This document shows, piece after piece, positions 17,403 through 25,683 of a DNA stretch of 49,358 nt. A program made the position numbers and the translations under genes. This stretch comes from an uncultured Lachnospiraceae bacterium (lineage in GTDB: Bacteria; Bacillota; Clostridia; Lachnospirales; Lachnospiraceae), in the NCBI GenBank assembly GCA_905234245.1, contig CAJOGN010000024.1:1-49358 (forward strand), given 5' to 3'. Position 1 is the first letter of the stretch; each line of letters starts with the position of its first letter. Below the pieces are notes generated by a model, which did no database searches, was not told the origin of the DNA, and worked only from the letters and a program-made list of their open reading frames with translations.

Positions 17403-18632
17403 CAGCTCCGGGGTAACCTCTTTATTCGTCTTGCCTGCAAGTATCATATTATAGATTCTTGTGGTATTAATGTCTGCTGATAATATCTTCATTGCCTTTT
17501 CATTGTTATAAGAGATTTTTTCAAAGTTATACTCTGTTGCATCATTATACGAAGTGAAGTAGGGAAGCATACATCTGTCCTTAATATCGGACATAAGCTT
17601 AGCACCATTAGCGTTGAAGCCTAGTATGTAGATATACGGTATATAAGGGAGTATTCTGCCGTCAATGTCTTCATACAGGTCGTTAGTTATATCTAGAAGA
17701 ACATGACTAAGAGCTCTTGATATTCGTGTCTCGGTAGTATTCTTGCTTTTGATAAGACTACGAAATGAAGTAAGATTTGTGAAGCTATGAAGTTCGTTGT
17801 TTATTCTGTTGGATAATTCTTCGTTGCAATCCTTGTATTCTGTAAGATTACCCTGTAGCAATTTATATCCCAGCATAGGTGATACATCATCAGGATATAA
17901 GAATGTATTATTGTGATAGAACTGCTTATAATAGTTATAGGCCTTATCGGGCACAGCATCCTTAATCGCATCAATACTGCCACATTTAATGGCATCTCTT
18001 ATTGCGCTTGCACTTGCAATATTTCCATTTATATTATTATCGTTATAAGACGCTCCCACGCGCTTCATACATACAGGGATGATTTTGCTTTTTAGAAGCT
18101 TAATTGCTTTGATATATTCAATAGCAAGAATATTGTTGGGTTTAGATAATATATCCTGGATATAGGCTTTATCAGCTTCATCAAAGCAGGATAATATTGC
18201 ATTTTCACGAGCGGTAGGGAAGCTTTGACCTTCTCTTAGAGAAGAAGTAAGAGTATTGGAATATGAATCCGGCTCACTTATATCAATTTCGGCGATTCTG
18301 TTAAGGGTATTGATGTCATTATCTTCACAAGAGAATAGAAGAGTATCTACAACCCCCAGACGGTCTAACACTTTGATACTCCCATAGGCGTATCCAAGTG
18401 CGGAATCAGTTGCAGAATTAATAGGAATTTGAACAACAAGATCTACGCCCATTTCAAGAGCGATTCTAGCCCTTTCATATTTTGAAAGAATTGCTATATC
18501 GCCTCGCTGGGTAAAGTCAGGGCTTAGAGCGACAACGATCTTGTCAGCGCCGAGAGTCTTTCTTGCATAATCAAGCTGTAATTTGTGTCCATTATGAAAT
18601 AAATTATATTCCGCAATTATACCAACTACCAT
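17379..18632 (-). CDS. tmcAL: tRNA(Met) cytidine acetate ligase TmcAL
   Basis: TmcAL activates acetate with ATP and acetylates the wobble cytidine (ac4C34) of elongator tRNA-Met. The 417 residues are full length. The nucleotidylyltransferase motif is at the very start (IIAEYNLFHNGHKLQLD, H-x-G-H type), with SPDFTQRGDIAILSKYERAR following, as in Bacillus YlbM/TmcAL. It is downstream of the PilZ gene on the same strand (29-base gap) and probably shares its transcript. No strong Shine-Dalgarno stands before the ATG. The 3' end overlaps the convergent nucleotidyltransferase gene by 24 bases. It needs acetate directly, which is of interest next to a broken acetate kinase. Confidence 0.93.
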   Translation of the reverse strand: MVVGIIAEYNLFHNGHKLQLDYARKTLGADKIVVALSPDFTQRGDIAILSKYERARIALEMGVDLVVQIPINSATDSALGYAYGSIKVLDRLGVVDTLLFSCEDNDINTLNRIAEIDISEPDSYSNTLTSSLREGQSFPTARENAILSCFDEADKAYIQDILSKPNNILAIEYIKAIKLLKSKIIPVCMKRVGASYNDNNINGNIASASAIRDAIKCGSIDAIKDAVPDKAYNYYKQFYHNNTFLYPDDVSPMLGYKLLQGNLTEYKDCNEELSNRINNELHSFTNLTSFRSLIKSKNTTETRISRALSHVLLDITNDLYEDIDGRILPYIPYIYILGFNANGAKLMSDIKDRCMLPYFTSYNDATEYNFEKISYNNEKAMKILSADINTTRIYNMILAGKTNKEVTPELSRKFLVV

Positions 18633-18661
18633 AATAGAATATATAACCCATTAAATATTTA

Positions 18662-19474
18662 TCAATTATCCTGACCTGCCATCTGCTCAAGCTGCTTTTG
18701 GAGCTGCCAGTTTTCCTGCTTGCTGACACCCTTTGGAACAGAGGGCTTCTCGTTTTCTTTTTGGAATCCCCTATGAACCTGCGCCCATTGAATATAATCT
18801 CTTATGGCATCAGGCTCTTCGTTCATCTGTATTCCCACAATAATATCATTATCAAGAGTGACCTGTCTTCTTACAATTCTACCGGACACATTGAATTTGC
18901 GGGTAGTTCTGTTACCATTGTTATCGAAGTTGGCAGTCTCTTCCCATGTGACCTTGGCAGGAAGACCCTTGAAGAGCTTCCTATTAGATTTGTCTAAGAA
19001 TATGCCCAGACCGCCGTGGCTTACATCTTTAACAATACAAGGCTCGGGCTTCTCGTCCTCGTCCCAGAATACTTTGCCCTCGCAATCCACAGGAATCCTG
19101 AAGGTATCACGACGATTATAGGGAAATGCATTTTGCTTGGCAATAATACATGTTGCAATGTTCTCGCCGCCAATTCTAATAAAGCTTACCGCAACCTTCT
19201 GCCAACGATAAGTCTTACCGTTTTTGAGATTGAGATAGAGAGTGCAGTCCACCGTCTTAGAAGAGAAGTCAATCTTTTTTTTGTCGTAGGAGATATTTTC
19301 TACCAGAATGTAGTGGTCAAGATTTTTCTTCGCCAAAAGCATATCTATTTTGCTCTTTAGAGGTTCTTTGGAGAAAAGATTTGCATCAAAATCAAGCAGA
19401 GATTTCTTCTCTGGGTCGTAGCAGGATAATTTCATTGTGCAATCCGGTATTTTGAGAATCTCTTCAATATACAC
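18662..19474 (-). CDS. PilZ-domain c-di-GMP receptor (YcgR-like)
   Basis: A 270-residue protein with an N-terminal YcgR/PilZN-like beta domain (about 1-115) and a C-terminal PilZ domain (about 122-235). The c-di-GMP-binding elements are RRDTFR at about 121-126 (R-x-x-x-R) and DVSHGGLG at about 149-156 ([DN]-x-S-x-x-G). Proteins of this layout slow or bias the flagellar motor when c-di-GMP rises. The tail is polar and Gln/Glu-rich. The start is GTG with AGGGG 8 bases upstream. It lies upstream of tmcAL and is divergent from the MgtC-like gene. The flagellar brake role is inferred from family and from the CheV/FliK-like genes in this window. Confidence 0.88.
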   Translation of the reverse strand: MYIEEILKIPDCTMKLSCYDPEKKSLLDFDANLFSKEPLKSKIDMLLAKKNLDHYILVENISYDKKKIDFSSKTVDCTLYLNLKNGKTYRWQKVAVSFIRIGGENIATCIIAKQNAFPYNRRDTFRIPVDCEGKVFWDEDEKPEPCIVKDVSHGGLGIFLDKSNRKLFKGLPAKVTWEETANFDNNGNRTTRKFNVSGRIVRRQVTLDNDIIVGIQMNEEPDAIRDYIQWAQVHRGFQKENEKPSVPKGVSKQENWQLQKQLEQMAGQDN

Positions 19475-19545
19475 CTAAGCAACCCCTCTGACTATTGTTT
19501 CATAACACATTACATATAACTATTATAACACAGAAGATACATTAC

Positions 19546-19573
19546 TTGAAAAAAAATAAAAAAATAATATAAT
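19546..19573 (+). promoter_or_regulatory. Promoter of the MgtC-like gene
   Basis: TTGAAA (19546-19551) and a perfect TATAAT (19568-19573) are 16 bases apart. Transcription would begin near 19580, which is the first ATG of the gene, so the message may be leaderless or start at the second ATG (19592). Confidence 0.7.
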
Positions 19574-19579
19574 AGACGT

Positions 19580-20293
19580 ATGGGTGATGTTATGGAATTT
19601 TTAGAAAAATATCCTTATATTGTATTTGCCTTAAGGATTATACTTGCCGGAATATGCGGATTTGCAATTGGATTAGAACGCTATATGAGCCAGAAATCCG
19701 CCGGTGTCAGAACACATACGGTGGTATGCTGTGCATCAGCTTTGTTTATGATTGTATCCATATTTGGATTCGGCGATGTTGAAGGCTTGGTTGGAGTGCG
19801 TGAAGCAGACCCCAGTCGTATTGCGGCGCAGGTTGTAACAGGTATTTCTTTCCTTGGAGCCGGAATGATATTCAGAGATAAGGAGAAGGATGCAATCAAA
19901 GGTCTTACAACTGCTGCAGGTATATGGTCAACAGCAGCAATTGGTTTGGCAATAGGTGCAGGACTATATTTTATATCAGTCTTTGTTACTATTTTTCTTA
20001 TCATATTTATGCTTGTTATATCCAAGACAAGATTGATTGCCGGCAAAGACAATGCTATTGATTACAGAATGGTTATTACAGTCTTAGCCAACAGTGGCTT
20101 CTCGGATGTGATTGAAGAGCAGGCCAACAAGCTTAATGCTCAGATATCCAGGATGAAGATAGAGAAGAATGATGACGGAACTGTTACCTACAAGTTCAAT
20201 CTTCATGTAAGTGAACCGCATGATGCGAAGGAATTGGCTGAATTCATGGAACAGCATAGTGAGATTAAGGACATATACGGTAATCATATATAA
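19580..20293 (+). CDS. MgtC/SapB family membrane protein
   Basis: A 237-residue inner-membrane protein. About four to five hydrophobic helices cover residues 12-150, with the MgtC hallmarks RIILAGICGFAIGLERY, SAGVRTHTVVC, and FLGAGMIFRDKEKDAIKGLT followed by TAAGIWSTAAIGLAIGAG. A cytoplasmic ACT-like domain follows (about 160-237). MgtC proteins are linked to growth at low Mg2+ and to control of ATP synthase in other bacteria; the role here is not shown. The start could be 19580 or the in-frame ATG at 19592. The promoter at 19546-19573 ends only 6 bases before the first ATG. A terminator follows at 20301. Confidence 0.9.
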   Translation: MGDVMEFLEKYPYIVFALRIILAGICGFAIGLERYMSQKSAGVRTHTVVCCASALFMIVSIFGFGDVEGLVGVREADPSRIAAQVVTGISFLGAGMIFRDKEKDAIKGLTTAAGIWSTAAIGLAIGAGLYFISVFVTIFLIIFMLVISKTRLIAGKDNAIDYRMVITVLANSGFSDVIEEQANKLNAQISRMKIEKNDDGTVTYKFNLHVSEPHDAKELAEFMEQHSEIKDIYGNHI

Positions 20294-20300
20294 TGTTGAT

Positions 20301-20337
20301 AGGGGTTGACAAGGGGTTCTTTTGTCAACCCCTTTTC
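20301..20337 (+). terminator. Intrinsic terminator after the MgtC-like gene
   Basis: AGGGGTTGACAA (20301-20312) pairs perfectly with TTGTCAACCCCT (20322-20333) around a 9-base loop, then TTTTC. It starts 8 bases after the stop codon. Confidence 0.9.
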
Positions 20338-20383
20338 AATGTCGTTAGAATTGTAGTATGAATCATAGAAGGGATATTTCATT

Positions 20384-21457
20384 TTGGACAGCGCCTATTC
20401 TTCTGACAATAGAATAGTATGGGTAGATATGCTTAAAGGTGTTGCCATTCTTGCCGTAATGATAGGTCATCTTATGCCTCATACATACATAGGGGATTTT
20501 GTATATTCCTTTAGTATTCCGCTATTTATATTCGTATCTGGTTATCTATTCAAAAGCTATAACTCATTTAAGGAATTTATAACACACAGATTTAAATCCC
20601 TTCTAATTCCTTATCTTATGTTCGGACTACCATTTCCTATAGTAATAGCATTCTATAACGCCACCTTCGCTGGTGGCTCATATAGCCCATTTTCGCTGGC
20701 AGATTATTACTATGCCCTGCTACAGGAATTATATAATTACATAATCCAGATAAGGTATCAGGTCATATGGTATCTTGCCATGATTTTCCTTGTAAATGTT
20801 GTTATGTACTTTATATTGAAAGTGAAGCATAGATGGGTACAGATTGCTATAATATTACTTCTACTAATCACCGGCGCCCTATACTATCACTTCGGCGGCA
20901 AGCCCCTGATATGGAATATTGATACAGTCATTATGGCACTGCCTTTCTTCTATGTGGGCCATCTGCTTTCGGATAATGGGAAATGCGTATCCTGGATTAC
21001 CAACATGAAGAAGAGTAGGGCCATATTATTATTTGCTTTTTTACTTATTGGCAATATTTTTTTCAACCTTCTTACACATTATATAAGTGGAGAAAGTCTT
21101 GATATGTATTTTTGTCAGTATGGATTTCTGCCATTTACTTATATAAGTGCTTTTATGGGGATATTTGCATTTATGATTATGTCAATTATTCTGCGGTCTC
21201 GGTTTGTGGAATTCTTTGGAAGGCATTCCCTTATTTATTTTATACTTCATCAGGGAGTGATGTATTTTATTAACCTGGTTGTTTTACCAATGCTTAACAT
21301 ACCGTCACTATCACATATTGTAGGAGATAGCAATTATAACCTAATGGATTATCCAATGATGATAGGTTTAACAATTGTCTATTTGGCAATAATGATTCTT
21401 GTTGTGTGGCTTGTAATATTAGCATTTTCACGAACGCCACTTAAGAAATATTTCTAG
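20384..21457 (+). CDS. Acyltransferase-3 family membrane protein, copy 1
   Basis: A 357-residue multi-pass membrane protein of the acyltransferase-3 (OatA/NodX-like) family, which transfers acetyl or succinyl groups to cell-surface sugars. The family opening is clear (RIVWVDMLKGVAILAVMIGH, with the conserved membrane-embedded His in the GH pair), followed by about ten hydrophobic helices. No extracellular SGNH domain is fused. The start is TTG, with GAAGGG about 11 bases upstream. The next gene is a close paralogue in the same orientation, 33 bases on. The acyl acceptor is unknown; downstream MBOAT and SGNH genes suggest a glycan-modification neighbourhood. Confidence 0.88.
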   Translation: MDSAYSSDNRIVWVDMLKGVAILAVMIGHLMPHTYIGDFVYSFSIPLFIFVSGYLFKSYNSFKEFITHRFKSLLIPYLMFGLPFPIVIAFYNATFAGGSYSPFSLADYYYALLQELYNYIIQIRYQVIWYLAMIFLVNVVMYFILKVKHRWVQIAIILLLLITGALYYHFGGKPLIWNIDTVIMALPFFYVGHLLSDNGKCVSWITNMKKSRAILLFAFLLIGNIFFNLLTHYISGESLDMYFCQYGFLPFTYISAFMGIFAFMIMSIILRSRFVEFFGRHSLIYFILHQGVMYFINLVVLPMLNIPSLSHIVGDSNYNLMDYPMMIGLTIVYLAIMILVVWLVILAFSRTPLKKYF

Positions 21458-21490
21458 ACTATTTATTATTAACGGAAAGGAATTACTATA

Positions 21491-22567
21491 TTGAACGGCA
21501 CATATTCTTATGACAATAGAATAATATGGATAGATATGCTTAAAGGCATAGCTATGCTTGCTGTTATGATTGGACATCTCATGCCTAATACATATATAGG
21601 AGATTTTGTATATTCCTTTAGTGTTCCTTTGTTTATATTTGCTTCAGGCTATCTCTTCCAAAGGTATGACTCTTTCAAAGTATTTTTAAAGCACAAATTC
21701 AAATCCCTTCTAATTCCATACCTTATGTTCGGTTTGCCATTTCCTATAGCAATCGCATACTATAATGTGGCTACAAGTGGTGGGTCATTTAATGGACATG
21801 TATCCCTAGCTGATTACTTCTCGGCATTATTGCAGGAATTAATTAATTACATATTGCAGATACATTATAATGTTATATGGTATCTTGCCATGATTTTCCT
21901 TGCAAATGTTATAATGTACTTTATACTTATAATTAGACGTAGGTGGATTCAGATTGCTATAGTATTAATGCTTCTGATATTAGGCTCTATTTATTTTGCA
22001 TTAGGTGGCAAACCTCTGATATGGAATATTGATACAGTCCTTATGTCACTGCCTTTCTTCTATGTGGGGCATCTTCTTGCGGCTAATGGAACATGTATTG
22101 CTGAGATTAGTGAGCTGACACGAAGCAAGGCGCTACTACTTTTTTTTGCTTTCCTCATTGGAAATGTGATATTCAATCAGCTTACAATTTATGTAAGCGG
22201 AGAGTGTCTTGATATGAATTCCTGCGAATACGGTTTTGTGCCACTTACTTATGTGAGCGCATTTTTGGGGATATTTGCATTTTTGATTTTATCAGTACAT
22301 TTTAAGACGATGTTTATGGAATTCTTGGGAAGACATTCCCTTATATATTATGTGATTCATGTAGCAATAATACATGGAATTAATTTCACCATCTTTCCAC
22401 TTCTTAACATAAGAACCCTGGTGGATGTTGTGGGCTCGGGCAATTATAACTTAATGGAATATCCCCTGATGATTGGATTAATGATGATTTATCTAGTTCT
22501 AATAGTATTCATTACATGGCTTATAATATTATTATTCTCTAAGACACCACTTAAGAGATACTTCTAG
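21491..22567 (+). CDS. Acyltransferase-3 family membrane protein, copy 2 (tandem paralogue)
   Basis: A 358-residue paralogue of the preceding gene, alignable over the full length with almost no gaps: RIIWIDMLKGIAMLAVMIGH, SLLIPYLMFGLPFPI and KPLIWNIDTV are shared nearly word for word. Divergence is higher in the loops and the C-terminal helices. It also starts with TTG, with AAAGG about 10 bases upstream. The layout indicates a tandem duplication followed by divergence, possibly to different acyl acceptors or donors. Membrane location and acyl transfer to a surface glycan are inferred from the family. Confidence 0.88.
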   Translation: MNGTYSYDNRIIWIDMLKGIAMLAVMIGHLMPNTYIGDFVYSFSVPLFIFASGYLFQRYDSFKVFLKHKFKSLLIPYLMFGLPFPIAIAYYNVATSGGSFNGHVSLADYFSALLQELINYILQIHYNVIWYLAMIFLANVIMYFILIIRRRWIQIAIVLMLLILGSIYFALGGKPLIWNIDTVLMSLPFFYVGHLLAANGTCIAEISELTRSKALLLFFAFLIGNVIFNQLTIYVSGECLDMNSCEYGFVPLTYVSAFLGIFAFLILSVHFKTMFMEFLGRHSLIYYVIHVAIIHGINFTIFPLLNIRTLVDVVGSGNYNLMEYPLMIGLMMIYLVLIVFITWLIILLFSKTPLKRYF

Positions 22568-22600
22568 AATTATTTCGTATAATGCGAAAGGATTAAATAT

Positions 22601-22786
22601 ATGAGTGATTCAATTCGTGAACTTGAAAAAACGATGAAGGATTTTGAGAATATGGGTGGCAAGTTCGCCATGATAGGACTATTTGTTCTTGCATACATCG
22701 GTGCCGGAGTTCTTGACCGTCCCCTGTCAACCCTTGCGTTGAATCCACATAGATGGTATACTCTTAAAAGATGCGATAAATCATAA
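22601..22786 (+). CDS. Small membrane protein of unknown function
   Basis: A 61-residue ORF preceded by GAAAGG and an ATG at good spacing. Residues 1-20 are a charged helix (IRELEKTMKDFENMGGKF), and residues 22-38 are hydrophobic (AMIGLFVLAYIGAGVL), a possible membrane segment. The last third (RPLSTLALNPHRW) reads through a C-rich motif (CCGTCCCCTGTCA, 22718-22730) that also occurs at the end of ung, so the original C-terminus may have been replaced. Location between an acyltransferase and ackA gives no clear function. It could be non-functional. Confidence 0.5.
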   Translation: MSDSIRELEKTMKDFENMGGKFAMIGLFVLAYIGAGVLDRPLSTLALNPHRWYTLKRCDKS

Positions 22787-22810
22787 TATACATGTAGAGG
22801 AGACATATAA

Positions 22811-24000
22811 ATGAATGTATTAGTTATTAACTGCGGCAGCTCATCACTTAAGTATCAGGTAATTGATTCTGAGACAGAGAAAGTTAAGGCAAAAGGTTTA
22901 TGTGAAAGAATAGGTATTGATGGAAGGTTTGCTTATCAGCCTGCTGGAGGTGAGAAAGAGGAATCTGAGAAGCCAATGCCAACTCATAATGAAGCAGTAT
23001 CATATGTTATTGAAGCTTTGACAAATGAGAAGACAGGAATCTTAAAGTCTCTCTAGATGAAATAGATTGTGTGGGACATAGAATTGTGCATGGTGGAGTC
23101 AATCTTACTCATTCGTATATTGTTACAGAAGAGATTATTAAAGAAATTGAAGATTGTTCTGATCTTGCACCACTTCATAATCCTGCTCATATATTAGGAA
23201 TCAGAGCCTGTCAGAAGCTTATGCCAAGTACTCCTATGGCTGTTGTATTTGATACTGCATTTCAACAGACAATGCCTGAGAAAGCATATTTATATGCAAT
23301 TCCATATAAATTCTATGAGGAAGATAAAGTAAGAAAGTATGGAGCTCATGGAACTTCTCATATGTTTGTATCTCAAAGAGCATTAGAACTTATGGGTAAT
23401 CCTGCTCATTCTAAGATAATAGTATGTCACCTTGGTAATGGTGCATCTATTTCTTGTGAAATTGATGGCAAATGTCAGGAGAATTCAATGGGACTTACTC
23501 CACTTGATGGTCTTGTAATGGGAACACGTTGTGGTGATATTGATCCTTCAGTAGTAGAATTTTTGTGCAAGAAGAGAGGATATGATGTAGAAGAGGTTCT
23601 TAGGATTTTTAATAAAGAATCAGGTGTACTTGCTGTATCTGGTGGTATGTCGGATTTTAGAGATATTGCTGATGCTGCATCTAAAGGAAATGATAGAGCT
23701 CAACTTGCACTTGATATGTTCGCATATAGGGCTGCAAAGTATATTGGCTCATATGTTGCGGCAATGAATGGCGTAGATACAATTTGCTTTACTGCAGGAA
23801 TTGGCGAGAACAATGGAATGATTCGTGGAATGATATGTGATTATCTTACATTCTTGGGACTTGAGCTTGATGATGAAGCTAATAAGGTTGTAGGTGAAGA
23901 GAAACTAATCTCTACTCCAGAATCTAAAGTTGCAGTATATGTAATTCCTACTAACGAAGAACTTGCAATTGCAAGAGAGACAGTAGCATTATTGAAATAA
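22811..24000 (+). pseudogene. ackA: Acetate kinase, split by a frameshift
   Basis: Acetate kinase converts acetyl phosphate and ADP to acetate and ATP. The N-terminal part (22811-23056) begins MNVLVINCGSSSLKYQ and ends at TAG after GILKSL. The family sequence resumes in another frame with LDEID at 23053 and the fragment 23071-24000 (VGHRIVHGG). It carries the catalytic Asp (VVFDTAFQQTMP), HLGNGASISC, MGTRCGDIDP and the C-terminal PTNEELAIARET. Removing two bases from TCTCTC near 23048-23053 would restore K-S-L-D-E-I-D, so a TC-repeat expansion is the simplest cause. Neither piece alone has the full active site. GAGGAG precedes the ATG. It could be a real mutation, a variable tract or a sequencing error. 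No pta gene is adjacent. Confidence 0.92.
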
Positions 24001-24027
24001 TTGAAGAATAATTAATAATAAGTATGA

Positions 24028-24079
24028 TTATCCCTTTCAATATATTGGAATTACTCCGGTTGAGAAAGGGATTCATTAT
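24028..24079 (+). terminator. Possible weak terminator after ackA
   Basis: ATCCCTTTC and GAAAGGGAT form a 9-bp perfect stem around a loop of more than 20 bases in the gap between ackA and the MBOAT gene. There is no clear U-run, so this may only be an mRNA 3'-end structure. Confidence 0.4.
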
Positions 24080-24147
24080 GTGAAAAATCAAGAACCAAGC
24101 ATATTTATATTAATGATTTAATACAGATAAGTGAGGAATACACAGAT

Positions 24148-25671
24148 TTGGCTTACAACACTAATGTGTATTTTGTTATATTTCTTCCGATTGTAATAAT
24201 CATTTATCAGCTGTGTCCAAAAAGGTATAGATGGGTAACGCTTCTGCTATCAAGCGTCGCCTTTTTTGTTTTAATTAGCAAATGGTTGATATTATGGGCA
24301 ATACTTACTGTTGCAGTAACCTACACTTCGGCGAGATTAATTGAATACATAAGGAATACTACAAATAAATACAGTACATGTAAATGTATTATGCTTATAG
24401 GAATATGCATTGATGTTGCTATTCTTGCTGTTTTGAAATACTCTAATTTTGCATTTGACATAATAGGTAAGCTTAGCGGCAATGAATTTAACATAGTAAG
24501 TATTGCAGCTCCTATCGGTATATCCTTCTACACCCTGCAGGCAATAGGATATGTGCTGGATGTATACTGGGAGAAGATTACGGCAGAGCATAATATTATG
24601 AAGCTGTCGTTGTTTTTGCTGTTCTTTCCGACATTAATGGAAGGACCTATCTGTAGATTCCCTGATGTAAGAAATAGTCTCTATGAGGGTAATCCTGTAA
24701 CTGCTAAGAGTCTTAACTTAGGTGCAATAAGGATTGGCTTCGGACTTTTCAAACGAATGATGATAGCTGACAGACTTAATGCTGTGTTGGATTATTTCTA
24801 TGGTACTGAGCCTAATTACAAGGGTATTATCGTTATAATCTGTGCAATTATTACAACACTGCAGCTTTATATGGAATTCTCCGGAACAATAGATATCGTT
24901 ATAGGCTCTGCGCTGATTTTCAACATACGATTACCTGAGAATTTCAGACAGCCCTTTATGGCAAAAAGCGCGGCGCAGTTTTGGAGAAGATGGCATATTA
25001 CTCTCGGTGTATGGCTTAAAACCTACATATTCTATCCTGTAACAACTTCAAGGCTTGTCAAGAAGTGGAATAGATTCGCCAAGAAGAAGTTGGGCAGGCA
25101 TTTTACCAAAATTGTAACATCGGCTATTGCGCTGTTTCCGGTATGGCTTATTAACGGACTGTGGCATGGTCCTAAGATTACATATATAGCTTATGGTATG
25201 TATTATTTTGTGATACTTGTTCTTGAGATTGCATTTGAACCTGCAGGCAAGGCGTTTTGGAGAAAAGTGCATCTTCGGGAGGATGGTTTTTTTGTGTCGG
25301 CAGTAAGGCTTGTGAGGACATGGATTATAATTGTGTTCGGTGAAATGCTATTTAGAGTCGAAAGCATACCTTCGCTATTCAAGCTTTGCGCGAATATATT
25401 TACAACCGATTTCGGTGGTGGTGTTTTGGACGGTAAGCTAGTAGATATGGGGCTTTCTGTTCAGGATTTTATAGTGGGAGCAATATCCATTGTAATAGTA
25501 TTTGCAGTAGATGTAATAATAGAAAAAAGACCGGATTTTCTTGAAAGTATACCGACTTTCCCAAGAATAGTCAGATGGGCAATATACTATTTTGTTATTA
25601 TCATGATTGTTATCTTTGGAGCATATGGTGATGCATACAGAAGTGTTGAATTAATATACGCTAATTTTTAG
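24148..25671 (+). CDS. MBOAT family O-acyltransferase (AlgI/DltB-like)
   Basis: A 507-residue polytopic membrane protein of the membrane-bound O-acyltransferase family, in the AlgI branch, which carries acyl groups across the membrane for polysaccharide O-acylation. Recognisable parts are PIGISFYTLQAIGYVLDVYW, FPTLMEGPICRF, FWRRWHITLGVWLKTYIFYP, and the catalytic His in LINGLWHGPKITY. Length fits AlgI (about 500). The start is TTG with GAGG upstream. The gene directly downstream (12-base gap) is an SGNH-type protein, the usual partner in such systems. The acceptor glycan is not identified, and no glycosyltransferase is in the window. Confidence 0.92.
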   Translation: MAYNTNVYFVIFLPIVIIIYQLCPKRYRWVTLLLSSVAFFVLISKWLILWAILTVAVTYTSARLIEYIRNTTNKYSTCKCIMLIGICIDVAILAVLKYSNFAFDIIGKLSGNEFNIVSIAAPIGISFYTLQAIGYVLDVYWEKITAEHNIMKLSLFLLFFPTLMEGPICRFPDVRNSLYEGNPVTAKSLNLGAIRIGFGLFKRMMIADRLNAVLDYFYGTEPNYKGIIVIICAIITTLQLYMEFSGTIDIVIGSALIFNIRLPENFRQPFMAKSAAQFWRRWHITLGVWLKTYIFYPVTTSRLVKKWNRFAKKKLGRHFTKIVTSAIALFPVWLINGLWHGPKITYIAYGMYYFVILVLEIAFEPAGKAFWRKVHLREDGFFVSAVRLVRTWIIIVFGEMLFRVESIPSLFKLCANIFTTDFGGGVLDGKLVDMGLSVQDFIVGAISIVIVFAVDVIIEKRPDFLESIPTFPRIVRWAIYYFVIIMIVIFGAYGDAYRSVELIYANF

Positions 25672-25683
25672 AGGATATATTTA

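Noticed and set aside
23042-23058. Programmed ribosomal frameshift in ackA
   Set aside because: No slippery heptamer or downstream structure is seen, and AckA is not known to use frameshifting; a TC indel explains it better.
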